13,014 bases of DNA from Ideonella_A sp031398385 (GCA_031398385.1 JANNNE010000004.1:1-13014), one strand, 5' to 3'; shown: positions 1 to 8,045, counted from the first letter of the stretch. Notes: generated by a model not told the origin, from the letters alone. Program-made: numbers and translations.

Positions 1-1700
1 TCGGTCTGGTCCTGCGTGGCGTCGCCGCGGCCGCCGGTGAAGGGCACGTCGCACTTCGCGCCGGCATCCTTGATCGCCTTCTCGAGGCCGACCACGCCGC
101 CGAGCACGATCGCATCGGCCAGGCTCATCGAGCCGCGCAGGCCGTTCAGCGTGTCGAGCACCTTGGCCAGCATGGCCGGCTCGTTGACCGCCCAGTCCTT
201 CTGCGGCGCAAGCGCCACTCGCGCGCCATTGGCGCCGCCGCGGAAGTCGGATTTACGGTAAGTCGAGGCCGATGCCCAGGCGGTCTTGACGAGCTGGCTG
301 ACGGTCAGCCCGCTGCCGGCGATCTTGTTCCGCACCGCCGTGATGTCGGCGTGCGACGGCTTGGTACCGGCCGGGATCGGGTCCTGCCAGATCAGGTCTT
401 CCTTCGGCACCTCCGGGCCGAGGTAGCGCACCTTGGGCCCCATGTCGCGGTGGGTCAGCTTGAACCAGGCGCGCGCGAAGGCGTCCTTGAAGGCCGCATG
501 GTCGGTTCGGAATTTTTCCGAGATCTTGCGGTACGCCGGATCACGCTTGAGCTGCATGTCGGCGGTCGTCATGATCGTTGGCACCTTCTTCGACGAATCC
601 CAGGCCGCCGGGGCCATGTCTTCCTGCTTCGGGTTGACCGGGGTCCACTGGTGGGCGCCAGCCGGGCTCTTGACGAGTTCGTACTCGTAATCGAGCAGCA
701 GCCGGAAGTAGTTCTCGGTCCATTGGTCGGGCACGTTGGTCCAGGAGCCTTCGATGCCGCTGGTCACCGTGTGTTCGCCAATGCCGCCATGATCCTCGGT
801 CGACACCCAGCCGAAACCCTGAGCGGCAAAATCGCCGCCCGACGGTGCCTTGCCGAGCGTCGACGCGTCGCCATTGCCATGGCACTTGCCGAAGGTGTGG
901 CCACCGGCCGTCAGCGCGACGGTTTCCTCGTCGTCCATCGCCATGCGCTTGAAGGTCTCCTTCATGTCGCGCGCCATGCCGGCGTCGTCGTGCGGATTGC
1001 CCCCCGGGCCTTCCGGATTGACGTAGATCAGGCCCATCTGGATCGCGGCCAGCGGGCCCTCGATCTCGTGCAGGCCGTGTTCCGGCGAGATTCGGGTCTG
1101 CACGCCCTGGTTGACCCACTTGTCCTCCGAACCCCAGAAGATGTCGCGTTCCGGCTCGAACACATCGGGGCGGCCGCCGCCAAAACCGAACACCGGCCCA
1201 CCCATGCTTTCGATCGCCACGTTGCCGGCCAGGATGAACAGATCGGCCCAGCTGATGTTCTGGCCGTATTTTTGCTTGATCGGCCAGAGCAGGCGGCGCG
1301 CCTTGTCCAGGTTGCCGTTATCGGGCCAGCTGTCGAGCGGTGCGAAGCGCTGCTGCCCGCTGTTGGCACCGCCACGCCCGTCAGCGGTGCGATAGGTGCC
1401 CGCGGCGTGCCAGGCCATGCGGATGAAGAACGGGCCGTAGTGCCCGTAGTCGGCCGGCCACCATGGCTGGCTATCGGTCATCAGCGCGGTGAGGTCGGCT
1501 TTCAGCGCGGAATAGTCGAGCGCCTTGAAGGCCGCGGCATAGTCGAAGTCGGCACCCAGCGGGTTGCTGGCGCCGTTGGGGCTGAGGATCTCGGTCGCCA
1601 GCATCTCGGGCCACCAGTCCTTGTTGGTGCGACCCAGCAGCGATCGGGTTTCGCCGTGGCCCATCGGGCAAGCGCCAAGCGTCCCGGTTTTTGCGTCCAT
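1..1700 (-). CDS. katG: Catalase-peroxidase KatG (N-terminal 566 residues; 3' end outside window)
   Basis: Bifunctional haem catalase-peroxidase that destroys hydrogen peroxide. The reading frame is open from ATG at 1700 to the left window edge; bacterial KatG is usually 720-750 residues, so roughly 160-180 are missing. Visible landmarks of the N-terminal haem domain are the distal site R94-x-x-W97-H98 in RMAWHAAGTYR, Tyr226 in LIYVNPEGP and Met253 in KRMAM (with Trp97 these form the Trp-Tyr-Met adduct needed for catalase activity), and proximal His268 in GGHTFGKCHG. The C-terminal domain begins after MTTAD and is still in frame at the edge (RGDATQDQT). The frame was checked at the start, at these residues and at the end, and no frameshift was seen. 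AGGAG lies 6 bases before the ATG. Divergent from the gene at 2112. I recognised no OxyR site upstream. An apparent catalase remnant at 10401 suggests KatG may carry more of the peroxide defence here (inference). Confidence 0.97.
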   Translation of the reverse strand, partial: MDAKTGTLGACPMGHGETRSLLGRTNKDWWPEMLATEILSPNGASNPLGADFDYAAAFKALDYSALKADLTALMTDSQPWWPADYGHYGPFFIRMAWHAAGTYRTADGRGGANSGQQRFAPLDSWPDNGNLDKARRLLWPIKQKYGQNISWADLFILAGNVAIESMGGPVFGFGGGRPDVFEPERDIFWGSEDKWVNQGVQTRISPEHGLHEIEGPLAAIQMGLIYVNPEGPGGNPHDDAGMARDMKETFKRMAMDDEETVALTAGGHTFGKCHGNGDASTLGKAPSGGDFAAQGFGWVSTEDHGGIGEHTVTSGIEGSWTNVPDQWTENYFRLLLDYEYELVKSPAGAHQWTPVNPKQEDMAPAAWDSSKKVPTIMTTADMQLKRDPAYRKISEKFRTDHAAFKDAFARAWFKLTHRDMGPKVRYLGPEVPKEDLIWQDPIPAGTKPSHADITAVRNKIAGSGLTVSQLVKTAWASASTYRKSDFRGGANGARVALAPQKDWAVNEPAMLAKVLDTLNGLRGSMSLADAIVLGGVVGLEKAIKDAGAKCDVPFTGGRGDATQDQT

Positions 1701-2111
1701 CGTTGTCTCCTGTGAATTCATCGAGAGCCGCAAGCTTGAAGCCAAGCGGCGCATAGGGCCAATCTGAAATCTTCATGTCGGTCATTGGCGCTGCCTATGC
1801 GGCCGCGCGCAACCGGACCCGCACCAATTGTGCGGGGTGCGTCGCGCGCCCCGCCCCTACGCATCCGTGCTGACCGAAAGGGACGATCCGTTCCCGAAAC
1901 ACGCATCGCGCATCGCGCATCGCGCATCGGACCGATGATGCGCCCATTCGCCTGCGGGTGTTGCTCATGCCGAACTGGTGGCGCAGTTGCCGCATGGGAT
2001 CCCCCGCCTCGACGCGCAGTATGCGGCACCCGGAACGCCGACATCAGCAGCGCCACAGCGCCTGCCACCCAGGTCTCGGTTTCGCCAGCCGTTGGTGCAC
2101 AATCCTGCAGC
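1701..2111. other. Intergenic region between divergent katG and the Cj0069-like gene
   Basis: About 410 bases with no convincing gene. It should hold both divergent promoters. It contains the katG Shine-Dalgarno, a GC-rich inverted repeat (GCGGGG at 1832-1837 and CCCCGC at 1849-1854, 11-base loop, no following T-run, so not a typical terminator), and a heptamer tandem repeat at 1902-1929. The frame of the downstream gene is open across most of this stretch, but its translation (many Arg, Cys, His and repeat-derived residues) does not look like protein. CACAAT at 2098-2103 could be a -10 element for the gene at 2112, with no clear -35. Confidence 0.6.
1902..1929. repeat. Heptanucleotide tandem repeat, 4 exact copies of CGCATCG
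   Basis: Four perfect consecutive copies of CGCATCG (1902-1908, 1909-1915, 1916-1922, 1923-1929). It lies between divergent genes, about 200 bases from the katG start and about 180 from the Cj0069-like start. Perfect short tandem repeats of this kind can vary in copy number by slipped-strand mispairing; any effect on expression is inference. Confidence 0.9.
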
Positions 2112-3167
2112 GTGGACACCGTCACTGCATTGGCTGCACCCAGGGTAGCGCTTCTATACCCCGGTGACCGGATCGCTCGCGAACGCGCCGACCCCGCGGC
2201 AAGCCGCTTTGCGGCGCTGTTCGAGGCCTTCGCGGCGGCCGGCGTGCATGCGGAGCCAGCCATCTACCACGACGACTTCGCCGATGAAGTGCGCGGCCAA
2301 CTGCGCAGCGTGCAACTCGTGCTGGTGTGGTGCAACCCGATCGAGGATGGACGCAGCCGCGAACGACTGGATGACCTGTTGCGCGAAGCGGCACAAGCCG
2401 GCGTGATCGTCAGCGCGCACCCGGATGCCATCTTGCGCCTGGGCACCAAGGACGTGCTGTTCGACACCCGTGGCCTGCCTTTCGGCACCGACGTTCACCG
2501 CGTCGACAGCCTGGCGCAGCTCAGGTCCGACCTGCCGCAGCGACTGCGCCACGGAGCCCGCGTACTCAAGCAGCACCGCGGCCACAGCGGCATCGGTGTC
2601 TGGCGCATCGCACAGTCCGACAACGGCGCTCTGACCGTGCAGCATGCCCAGCGCGGCAGCACGCCTCAATGCATGACGATGGCGATGCTGCAGGCCACAC
2701 TGGCGCCGTATTTCGAGCCTGCCGCAGGCGGCCACATGATCGACCAGGCCTGGCAGCCGCGCCTGACCGAAGGCATGGTGCGCGCCTACCTGGTCGACGA
2801 CCGCGTGACAGGGTTCGGCCTTCAGGCCATCAACGCCCTGCATCCCGATGCACCGCTGCCGGGGCCGCGCCTGTACCACGGTCCCGAGCTCGAGGCATTG
2901 CAGCCGCTGCGGCAGCAACTCGAATCGAGTTGGGTCAGTCTGCTGTGCGAGCGTGTCGGTCTGGCACGCGACCGACTGCCGCTGCTGTGGGATTGCGACT
3001 TCATGCTCGGCGAGCCGATGGCCAACGGTGCCAAGCGCTTCGTGCTGTGCGAAATCAATGTGAGCAGCGTGTCGCCGTTTCCGCCGTCGTCAGTGGCACC
3101 GCTGGTGGCCGCGTCGATCCGCAGACTCGGATCGACGGCTGGTACGGGCCCGTCTGATCCGCATTGA
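2112..3167 (+). CDS. Cj0069-family / ATP-grasp-like protein of unknown function
   Basis: 351 residues from a GTG start. The sequence resembles the Cj0069 family, which I know only as uncharacterised and ATP-grasp-like. The N-terminus has a Rossmann-like strand (RVALLYPGD), followed by LVLVWCNPIEDG and an HPDAILRLGTKDVLF segment. A lysine/glycine-rich loop VLKQHRGHSGIGVWRI resembles the ATP-grasp nucleotide-binding region. Near the C-terminus, WDCDFMLGEP and then LCEINVSSVSPFPPSS include an acidic E-x-N element of the type that holds magnesium in ATP-grasp enzymes. These point to ATP-dependent ligation of an unknown substrate, but that is inference. The frame is open upstream to 1785, yet the upstream translation is repeat-derived; GTG 2112 (or TTG 2130) fits the start of the conserved domain. 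No clear Shine-Dalgarno. Convergent with mvaB, 45 bases apart. Confidence 0.75.
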   Translation: MDTVTALAAPRVALLYPGDRIARERADPAASRFAALFEAFAAAGVHAEPAIYHDDFADEVRGQLRSVQLVLVWCNPIEDGRSRERLDDLLREAAQAGVIVSAHPDAILRLGTKDVLFDTRGLPFGTDVHRVDSLAQLRSDLPQRLRHGARVLKQHRGHSGIGVWRIAQSDNGALTVQHAQRGSTPQCMTMAMLQATLAPYFEPAAGGHMIDQAWQPRLTEGMVRAYLVDDRVTGFGLQAINALHPDAPLPGPRLYHGPELEALQPLRQQLESSWVSLLCERVGLARDRLPLLWDCDFMLGEPMANGAKRFVLCEINVSSVSPFPPSSVAPLVAASIRRLGSTAGTGPSDPH

Positions 3168-3212
3168 GCGGCCGCGGCTGATCGTGACGGCAGGCTTGCG
3201 CGTACGGCGTCT

Positions 3213-4136
3213 TCAGCCCGATCTCCTCTTTGCCAACACCCCCCGCGTCACCTTCGACCCCGGCTGCCGATCCAGCTGTGCGGAAATCCACGCTGAGCAA
3301 TCGACCAATGCGTCGAGGTCGATGCCGGTCTCGGCGCCGAGGCCGTGCAGCAGGTAGACGATGTCTTCGGTCGCGACATTGCCCGATGCACCTTTGGCGT
3401 ACGGGCAGCCGCCGAGCCCGCTGATCGAGCTGTCGAACACGCGCAGTCCGAACTGCCAGGCCGCGTAGGCATTGGCGGCCGCCATGCCGTAGGTGTCGTG
3501 AAAGTGGCCGGCCAGCAGATCCACCGGAACATGCGCGGCAACCGCACCGAGCATGCGGCCGACCGAAGCCGGTGTGCCGACGCCGATGGTGTCGCCGAGC
3601 GAGACCTCATAGCAGCCGCGCTCGAACAAGGCGCGCGACACCTCGGCCACCTTGGCCGGTGCGATGTCGCCTTCGTACGGGCAGCCGACCACACACGACA
3701 CGTAGCCGCGCACCTTGACGCCTTGCAGCTTCGCGGCGGCCAGGATCGGTTCGAAGCGCGTGATCGATTCGGCGATCGAGCAGTTGATGTTGCGCTGCGA
3801 AAACGCCTCCGACGCTGCGGCAAACACCGCGACCTCGGTGGCGCCGGCCGCAACCGCCGCTTCGAAACCCTGCATGTTCGGCGTCAGCACCGGATAGTTG
3901 ACGCCGGCACGCCGATTCAGACGCGCCATGATCTCGGCGTGATCGGCCATCTGCGGAACCCATTTCGGCGACACGAACGACGCGACCTCGATGTCGCGCA
4001 GCCCGGCCGCGCCGAGCCTGTCGATCAGCTCGAGTTTGGTCTCGGTCGCCACGGTCTGTTGTTCGTTCTGCAGACCGTCACGCGGACCGACCTCGACGAT
4101 TCTGACCCGGGTGTTTGATGTGACGGACAGGTTCAT
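3213..4136 (-). CDS. mvaB: Hydroxymethylglutaryl-CoA lyase
   Basis: 307 residues, normal length for bacterial HMG-CoA lyase. It cleaves (S)-3-hydroxy-3-methylglutaryl-CoA to acetoacetate and acetyl-CoA, the last step of leucine breakdown, in the cytoplasm. It is a TIM-barrel DRE-metallolyase: VEVGPRDGLQNE near the N-terminus carries the catalytic Arg19-Asp20; H211-x-H213 in GHFHDTYGMA are metal ligands; GLGGCPYAKGASGN carries the flexible-loop Cys244 and Asn253, spaced as Cys266/Asn275 of the human enzyme. All expected residues are present. The start ATG at 4136 is preceded by GAGAAG at a reasonable distance. No other leucine-degradation genes (liuABCD type) are next to it, so it stands alone here. 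It is divergent from the EamA transporter across 130 bases. Confidence 0.96.
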   Translation of the reverse strand: MNLSVTSNTRVRIVEVGPRDGLQNEQQTVATETKLELIDRLGAAGLRDIEVASFVSPKWVPQMADHAEIMARLNRRAGVNYPVLTPNMQGFEAAVAAGATEVAVFAAASEAFSQRNINCSIAESITRFEPILAAAKLQGVKVRGYVSCVVGCPYEGDIAPAKVAEVSRALFERGCYEVSLGDTIGVGTPASVGRMLGAVAAHVPVDLLAGHFHDTYGMAAANAYAAWQFGLRVFDSSISGLGGCPYAKGASGNVATEDIVYLLHGLGAETGIDLDALVDCSAWISAQLDRQPGSKVTRGVLAKRRSG

Positions 4137-4251
4137 GGCGTGGGCTTCTCATCCGGTTGGGCGGCAGACGCCAGTCTGATTCTCGGCAGGCGACTGATCG
4201 ATGTCATCGTAACGCGCGGCGTCCCCGCAGACCACATCCGGACGTCAGCGC

Positions 4252-4266
4252 TGTTAGGCTCGTGCG
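4252..4266 (+). promoter_or_regulatory. Possible extended -10 promoter giving a leaderless transcript
   Basis: TG-T-TAGGCT (TG at 4252-4253, TAGGCT at 4255-4260) lies six bases before the ATG at 4267. That is the spacing at which transcription would begin at the start codon itself. There is no Shine-Dalgarno before this ATG, which fits leaderless translation. No clear -35 hexamer was found. Inferred from pattern only. Confidence 0.4.
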
Positions 4267-5202
4267 ATGAATAAGCCTCTTCCGGCGCGCAGCGACGCCG
4301 ATGCCCGCAAGGCCGGTCTGCTGTGGGGTTTGCTCGCGGCCACGATCTGGGCCAACTACACGGTGCTGGCACGGCTCGGCGTCAAGGCCGGTCTCAGTCC
4401 GGGCGACCTGACACTGTTGCGTTTTGCGCCCGGCGCGTTGCTGATGGTGCCGCTGATGTGGCGCTGGGGCTGGCGCGATCTGGCCGGCATCGGCTGGCGC
4501 CGCGGCGTGATCCTGACGCTGCTCGCCGGGCCGGGCTTCAGCCTGTTGTTCATGACCGGATTCACACTGGCGCCATTGGCCCATGGCGCGGTCATCGCGC
4601 CGGCGTTCCAGTTGCTGACCGGACTGGTGCTGTCGGCGCTGATCGCACATCAGGGCTTCACCCGTGACAGCCTGTTCGGCGCTGCGTTCGTCGTGATCGG
4701 CTTGGCGTTCATGGGCGGCGACAGCCTGAGCCAGCGCGAAGGCGGGTTGACGCTGCTCGGCGATCTGCTGTTCGCCACCGCTGGCATCTGCTGGGGAACC
4801 TTCGGCGCGTTGTCGCGGCGCTGGGAGGTCGACCCGCTGAGGGTCACGACGGTGGTGGTGGTGTTGTCGTGCCTGATGTTCGCGCCGGTATTCGCGGTCG
4901 TTGCCGATTTCGATCGGCTCGCATCGGCTGGCGTCGGCATGCTGATGATGCAGATCGTCGCGCAAGGGCTGGGCGCCGGGCTGCTCGCGGTGCTGGCGTT
5001 CAGCCGCGCGGTCGAGCTGCTCGGTTCGGGGCGTGCGGCGTTTTTCGGCGCGCTGGTACCGGGTGCGGCGTCGCTGCTGGCGATACCGGTGCTCGGCGAG
5101 GTGCCGAGCACCTTGCAGATCCTCGGCATTTTGGCAGTCGTGACCGGCTTGCTGATCGCGTTCGGCGCGGCGCGGTTGTTGTTGTCGCGCAAGAACGCCT
5201 GA
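4267..5202 (+). CDS. EamA/DMT-superfamily inner-membrane transporter
   Basis: 311 residues, the usual size for a ten-helix drug/metabolite transporter with two EamA repeats. After a short charged cytoplasmic N-terminus (ARSDADARK) the first helix is GLLWGLLAATIWANYTVLA. Alternating hydrophobic segments continue to a last helix ending in a short basic tail (SRKNA). Repeat one covers roughly residues 17-155 and repeat two roughly 165-300; the GxxxxxxPxxxxLLA stretch late in repeat two (FGALVPGAASLLA) is typical. Members export amino acids, nucleosides or other small metabolites; the substrate cannot be read from the sequence. It is alone on its strand. Its stop codon is immediately followed by a broken efflux gene on the opposite strand. 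Confidence 0.92.
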   Translation: MNKPLPARSDADARKAGLLWGLLAATIWANYTVLARLGVKAGLSPGDLTLLRFAPGALLMVPLMWRWGWRDLAGIGWRRGVILTLLAGPGFSLLFMTGFTLAPLAHGAVIAPAFQLLTGLVLSALIAHQGFTRDSLFGAAFVVIGLAFMGGDSLSQREGGLTLLGDLLFATAGICWGTFGALSRRWEVDPLRVTTVVVVLSCLMFAPVFAVVADFDRLASAGVGMLMMQIVAQGLGAGLLAVLAFSRAVELLGSGRAAFFGALVPGAASLLAIPVLGEVPSTLQILGILAVVTGLLIAFGAARLLLSRKNA

Positions 5203-5358
5203 CCGGAGCAGATCCAGATAACCCGCCAGGCCCGCGCCGTACAGGGTGCGGGCGTCGCGTACCGCATCGTCGGCCTCCTGAACGGCGCGCCGCTGCGCCT
5301 GCAGGCGCAAGCGGCTGTCGTCGCCCGCCCGCAAGGCCGCCTCGACATCGGCGAGCGA
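5203..5358 (-). pseudogene. C-terminal fragment of an RND outer-membrane efflux protein (OprM/NodT type)
   Basis: About 50 residues read ASLADVEAALRAGDDSRLR, then QAQRRAVQEADDAVRDARTL, then YGAGLAGYLDLL. This matches the last coiled-coil helices of TolC/OprM-type outer-membrane factors (the LADVEAAL, R-x-YxAGLxGYLDLL pattern). It has no start and no upstream two-thirds; resemblance stops at YLDLL, abutting the stop of the EamA gene, and the reading frame then continues antisense to that gene without meaning. It begins where a YebC-like fragment on the other strand ends. It is in the same orientation as the efflux fragment at 7554-8045, so both may be parts of one ancestral gene. Not expected to be functional. 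Confidence 0.7.
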
Positions 5359-5598
5359 GGCCGCCGACGAAGACGGGGTGACCATCTTCCTGACCGACGC
5401 CACCGACCTCGACTGGTCAGCCGCGCGCTGCCGGCACAAGGCTTCACCGTGCTGTCGGCCAAGCTGGGCTACAAGCCCAAGAACCCGGTCGACCCGGCCA
5501 GCCTCAGTGCCGAGCAGCTCGAAGAGGTGGAGAGCTTCCTCGCCGCGCTGGACGCGAACGAGGACGTGCAGAACGTGTTCGCCGGGCTGCAGGGCTGA
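5357..5598 (+). pseudogene. C-terminal fragment of a YebC/PmpR-family protein, frameshifted
   Basis: YebC/PmpR proteins are small cytoplasmic proteins linked to transcription or to ribosome pausing at polyproline. Here only the C-terminal part is present. The first frame reads EAADEDGVTIFLTDATDL (from 5357). The following part is in another frame: RLVSRALPAQGFTVLSAKLG, then YKPKNPV, a Glu-rich stretch and DANEDVQNVFAGLQG, ending in TGA at 5596-5598. The typical family ending (…LDxxxDVQNVFxGL) is clear. The frame break lies near 5405-5420. No start codon or N-terminal domain is present, and the 5' end is fused tail to tail with the efflux fragment. A dead remnant, or the edge of a rearranged segment. 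Confidence 0.7.
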
Positions 5599-5619
5599 GC
5601 ACGCGACCAGCCCGCCGCG

Positions 5620-7392
5620 CTACTTCAGCGGCCACACCATCATCAGCATCGGTACGCTGACCAGCACCACGATGAAAGACAGCGGCAGGCCGAGGCGCCA
5701 GTAGTCGCCGAAGCGGTAGCCGCCGGGGCCCATCACGAGCGTGTTGCACTGGTGGCCGATGGGCGTCAGGAAGTCGCAGCCGGCTCCGATCGCCACCGCC
5801 ATCAGGAACGGCTCCGGCCGGAAGCCGAGCTGGTTGGCGAAAGTGGCGGCAATGGGCGCCATCACCAGCACGGTGGCGGCGTTGTTCAGGAAGGGCGTCA
5901 CCGCCATCGCCGCCACCAGGATCAGCGCGATCGCGCCGGCCGGCGGCAGGATTTGCGCCGTGGCCGAGAGCTGGGCGGCGATCAGGTCGGTGGTGCCGGT
6001 TTTGCGCAGCGTCTCGCTGATGGGGATCAGCGCAGCCAGCATCACCAGGATAGGGGCGTCGAGCGCGCCATAGGCTTCTCGCAGCGGCAGCGAGCCGGTG
6101 GCGATGATCACCAGCGCCGCCGCGAAGAAGGCGGCGGCCACTGGCACGCCGCCGAACGCGGTGGCCGCCATCGCCAGCGCCAGCACGCCCACCGGGACCA
6201 GCGCGTTGCGCACCCGGCCGAGCTTGACCTCGCGCTCCACCAGCGGCAGGCAGTCCCATTCGCGCAGCAGCTCGGGCAGGGTGTCGAGCGGGCCTTGCAA
6301 CATCACCACGTCGCCGTTCTGGATCTCGATCTCGCCCAGCCGCTCGACGAAGCGGATGCCGCGCCGGCTCACCGCCAGCAGCTCCAGGCCGCTCACGTGG
6401 AACAGTGAGCTCTGCTTCGCACTCATGCCCAGCAGCGGCGAGTTCTGGCCCACCACGGCCTCCACCGCGCTGTGTTCCACGCCCTCGGCGCGGCCCCCGG
6501 CGTGGCGGTCGCGCAGGCTCAAGGCCCCCAGGCTCACCACCATGTCCAGCGCTTCCTGCTCGCCCTCCAGCAGCAGCACGTCACCGGCTTTCAGGCGGGT
6601 GTCGGGCAGCGGGGTGCGGCGCTTGCCGTTGCCGCCGATGATGGTGGTGATGATGGCCTGCCCGCCGCCCAGCTTCAGCAGCTCGCTGACGGTTTGTCCG
6701 ACCGTGGGCGACCCGTCGCCCACCGAGGCCTCGGTGGTGTAGTTGTCGATCTTGACCGCGGCTTCCAGCGAACTGGTCTCACGCGTGCGCTCGGGCAGCA
6801 GCCGGTAGCACAGCACCAGAAAAATCAGGCCCACGGCGGTGAGCGCGGAGCCCACGGGCGTGTAGTCGAACATCGTGAAAGCCTGGCCCGTCATCTCCTG
6901 GCGCACCCGCGAGACGATGATGTTGGGCGAGGTGCCGATCTGCGTCATCAGCCCGCCGAGCAGCGAAGCGAAGGACATCGGCATCAGGAACAGCGAAGGC
7001 GAGACGTTCGACTTGCGCGCGAGCTGGATGGCCACCGGGATCATGATCGCCAGCGCACCGATGTTCTTGATGAAGGCCGAGAGCAGCGCGCAGATGGCCA
7101 CCAGGATCAGCAATTGCGTGCGCGGCCCGCGCTTCTCCGGTCGGAAGCGCCGCAGCGCCACGTCCATGATGCCGGAGCGCGAGATCGCCGCACTCACGAT
7201 CAGCGCGCAAGCAACGATGATCACGATGTCGTCGGAGAAGCCGGTGAAGGCGTCTTTCGGCGCGACCAGCCCGAGGGCGAGTGCAATCACCAGCGCGCCC
7301 GCAGCCACGAGGTCGTAGCGGTACTTGCCCCACACGAACGCCGCCATCAGCGCGGCGATGAGCCCAAGGGCGAGCAACTGGTCAGTGCGCAT
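5620..7392 (-). CDS. SLC13-family permease with two RCK_C (TrkA-C) domains
   Basis: 590 residues, the usual size of SLC13/DASS-type permeases that carry a cytoplasmic insert. N-terminal membrane half, about residues 5-200, includes KNIGALAIMIPV and the re-entrant IGTSPN motif (152-157). Two soluble RCK_C modules follow at about 215-300 and 310-390, each with the LKAGDVLLLEG or IQNGDVVMLQG strand-turn typical of the fold. The second membrane half, about 395-590, has the partner motif FLNNAATVLVMAP (near 503-507) and TPIGHQCN (543-550). Members transport sulfate, dicarboxylates or other anions with sodium; the RCK_C domains may sense a ligand. The substrate is not determinable here. No good Shine-Dalgarno is seen before ATG 7392. 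It appears complete and functional although broken genes lie on both sides; it may have arrived with the YebC fragment. The 160 bases upstream show nothing recognisable. Confidence 0.9.
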   Translation of the reverse strand: MRTDQLLALGLIAALMAAFVWGKYRYDLVAAGALVIALALGLVAPKDAFTGFSDDIVIIVACALIVSAAISRSGIMDVALRRFRPEKRGPRTQLLILVAICALLSAFIKNIGALAIMIPVAIQLARKSNVSPSLFLMPMSFASLLGGLMTQIGTSPNIIVSRVRQEMTGQAFTMFDYTPVGSALTAVGLIFLVLCYRLLPERTRETSSLEAAVKIDNYTTEASVGDGSPTVGQTVSELLKLGGGQAIITTIIGGNGKRRTPLPDTRLKAGDVLLLEGEQEALDMVVSLGALSLRDRHAGGRAEGVEHSAVEAVVGQNSPLLGMSAKQSSLFHVSGLELLAVSRRGIRFVERLGEIEIQNGDVVMLQGPLDTLPELLREWDCLPLVEREVKLGRVRNALVPVGVLALAMAATAFGGVPVAAAFFAAALVIIATGSLPLREAYGALDAPILVMLAALIPISETLRKTGTTDLIAAQLSATAQILPPAGAIALILVAAMAVTPFLNNAATVLVMAPIAATFANQLGFRPEPFLMAVAIGAGCDFLTPIGHQCNTLVMGPGGYRFGDYWRLGLPLSFIVVLVSVPMLMMVWPLK

Positions 7393-7553
7393 GCAGGAAT
7401 CCGGGTCTGGGGGCGGGCAAGGTCGATCTGCCCGGCATCTGCGTCACCGGGACAGACGATGCTCCGTGACGCGTCCCCTGGCCGCAGCCGGACGGCACCG
7501 TATCAGTGCTGTCGGCGCGGTCCTACAGCGCGCGCAGGCCGCCACGTGAGTCC

Positions 7554-8045
7554 TCAGTCCGCCGTCGCTCCCGAGACCTGCACCACCCGCGCCACCCCGC
7601 GCTGCAACGCGATCGCATCGGCCAGCTGGGTGCGGTCGACCAGCGCCTCGCGCCAGGCCACATAGGCGCGCGCCGTCAACGCGGCGATCGACAGCCGGGT
7701 CGCACGCTGCAAGGCCTCGGATTCACCGAGCCGCGCGGCTGCTGCGGCTTCGGTCGATGCCAGCTCGCCCCACAGATCGGCATCCCAGTCCAGCGTCAAG
7801 CCGACGCTGGTTTCGATCCGCCGGCCCTGGCCCGCGGCGCAATTGCGTGCCACCAGCTGCGCCTGCCCGCCAAGCTGCGGCGCCCGCCCGGCCTGCGCCG
7901 CGCGCAGCAAGGCGCGGGCTTCATCGACACGGGTTCGGGCCAATGCCAGATCGAGGTTGCGCGACAGCGCGCGCTCGATCCAGACGCTCAGCGCCGGATC
8001 ATCGAAGCGCTGCCACCACGCCAGATCATCGGGGCCGTCCGGTCT
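7554..8045 (-). pseudogene. Internal/N-proximal fragment of an RND outer-membrane efflux lipoprotein (OprM/NodT type)
   Basis: A stretch of 163 residues in one frame starts RPDGPDDLAWWQRFDDPAL, continues ERALSRNLDLALARTRVDEA and later DWDADLWGELASTEAAAAAR, and ends at TGA 7554-7556. This is the mature N-terminal region of outer-membrane factors (the WWxxFxDPxL…NxDLxxAxxRVxEAR signature and the DLWGEL strand). The lipoprotein signal and lipobox Cys that should precede it are absent: GlsA's stop codon lies about 30 bases upstream, leaving no room. Resemblance fades at VVQVS just before the stop. With the C-terminal piece at 5203-5358 this looks like one gene split and partly deleted, with about 2.2 kb now between the pieces. 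No adjacent RND pump or adaptor gene is present. Confidence 0.8.

Noticed and set aside
351..1715. 454-residue open frame on the plus strand opposite katG
   Set aside because: It is antisense to an intact, motif-complete KatG frame; its His/Arg/Val-rich translation matches no family and reflects GC-rich codon bias.
1832..1854. GCGGGG/CCCCGC inverted repeat as a rho-independent terminator
   Set aside because: No T-run follows on either strand, and it lies between divergent genes where a terminator is not expected.
3168..3212. Terminator between convergent Cj0069-like gene and mvaB
   Set aside because: The 45-base gap has a GCGGCCGC palindrome but no stable stem with a T-tract.
4204..5439. 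411-residue Gln/Arg/His-rich frame on the minus strand across the EamA gene
   Set aside because: Apart from the efflux fragment at its 5' end (5203-5358) it is antisense to the EamA transporter; the composition is typical of shadow frames.
5340..7580. Insertion-sequence ends or target duplication at the borders of the inserted segment
   Set aside because: Reading both borders by eye gave only weak, interrupted similarity, no clear inverted repeats and no duplicated target.
6472..7665. 397-residue His/Arg/Asp-rich frame on the plus strand
   Set aside because: Antisense to the SLC13 permease, with no recognisable domain and non-protein-like composition.
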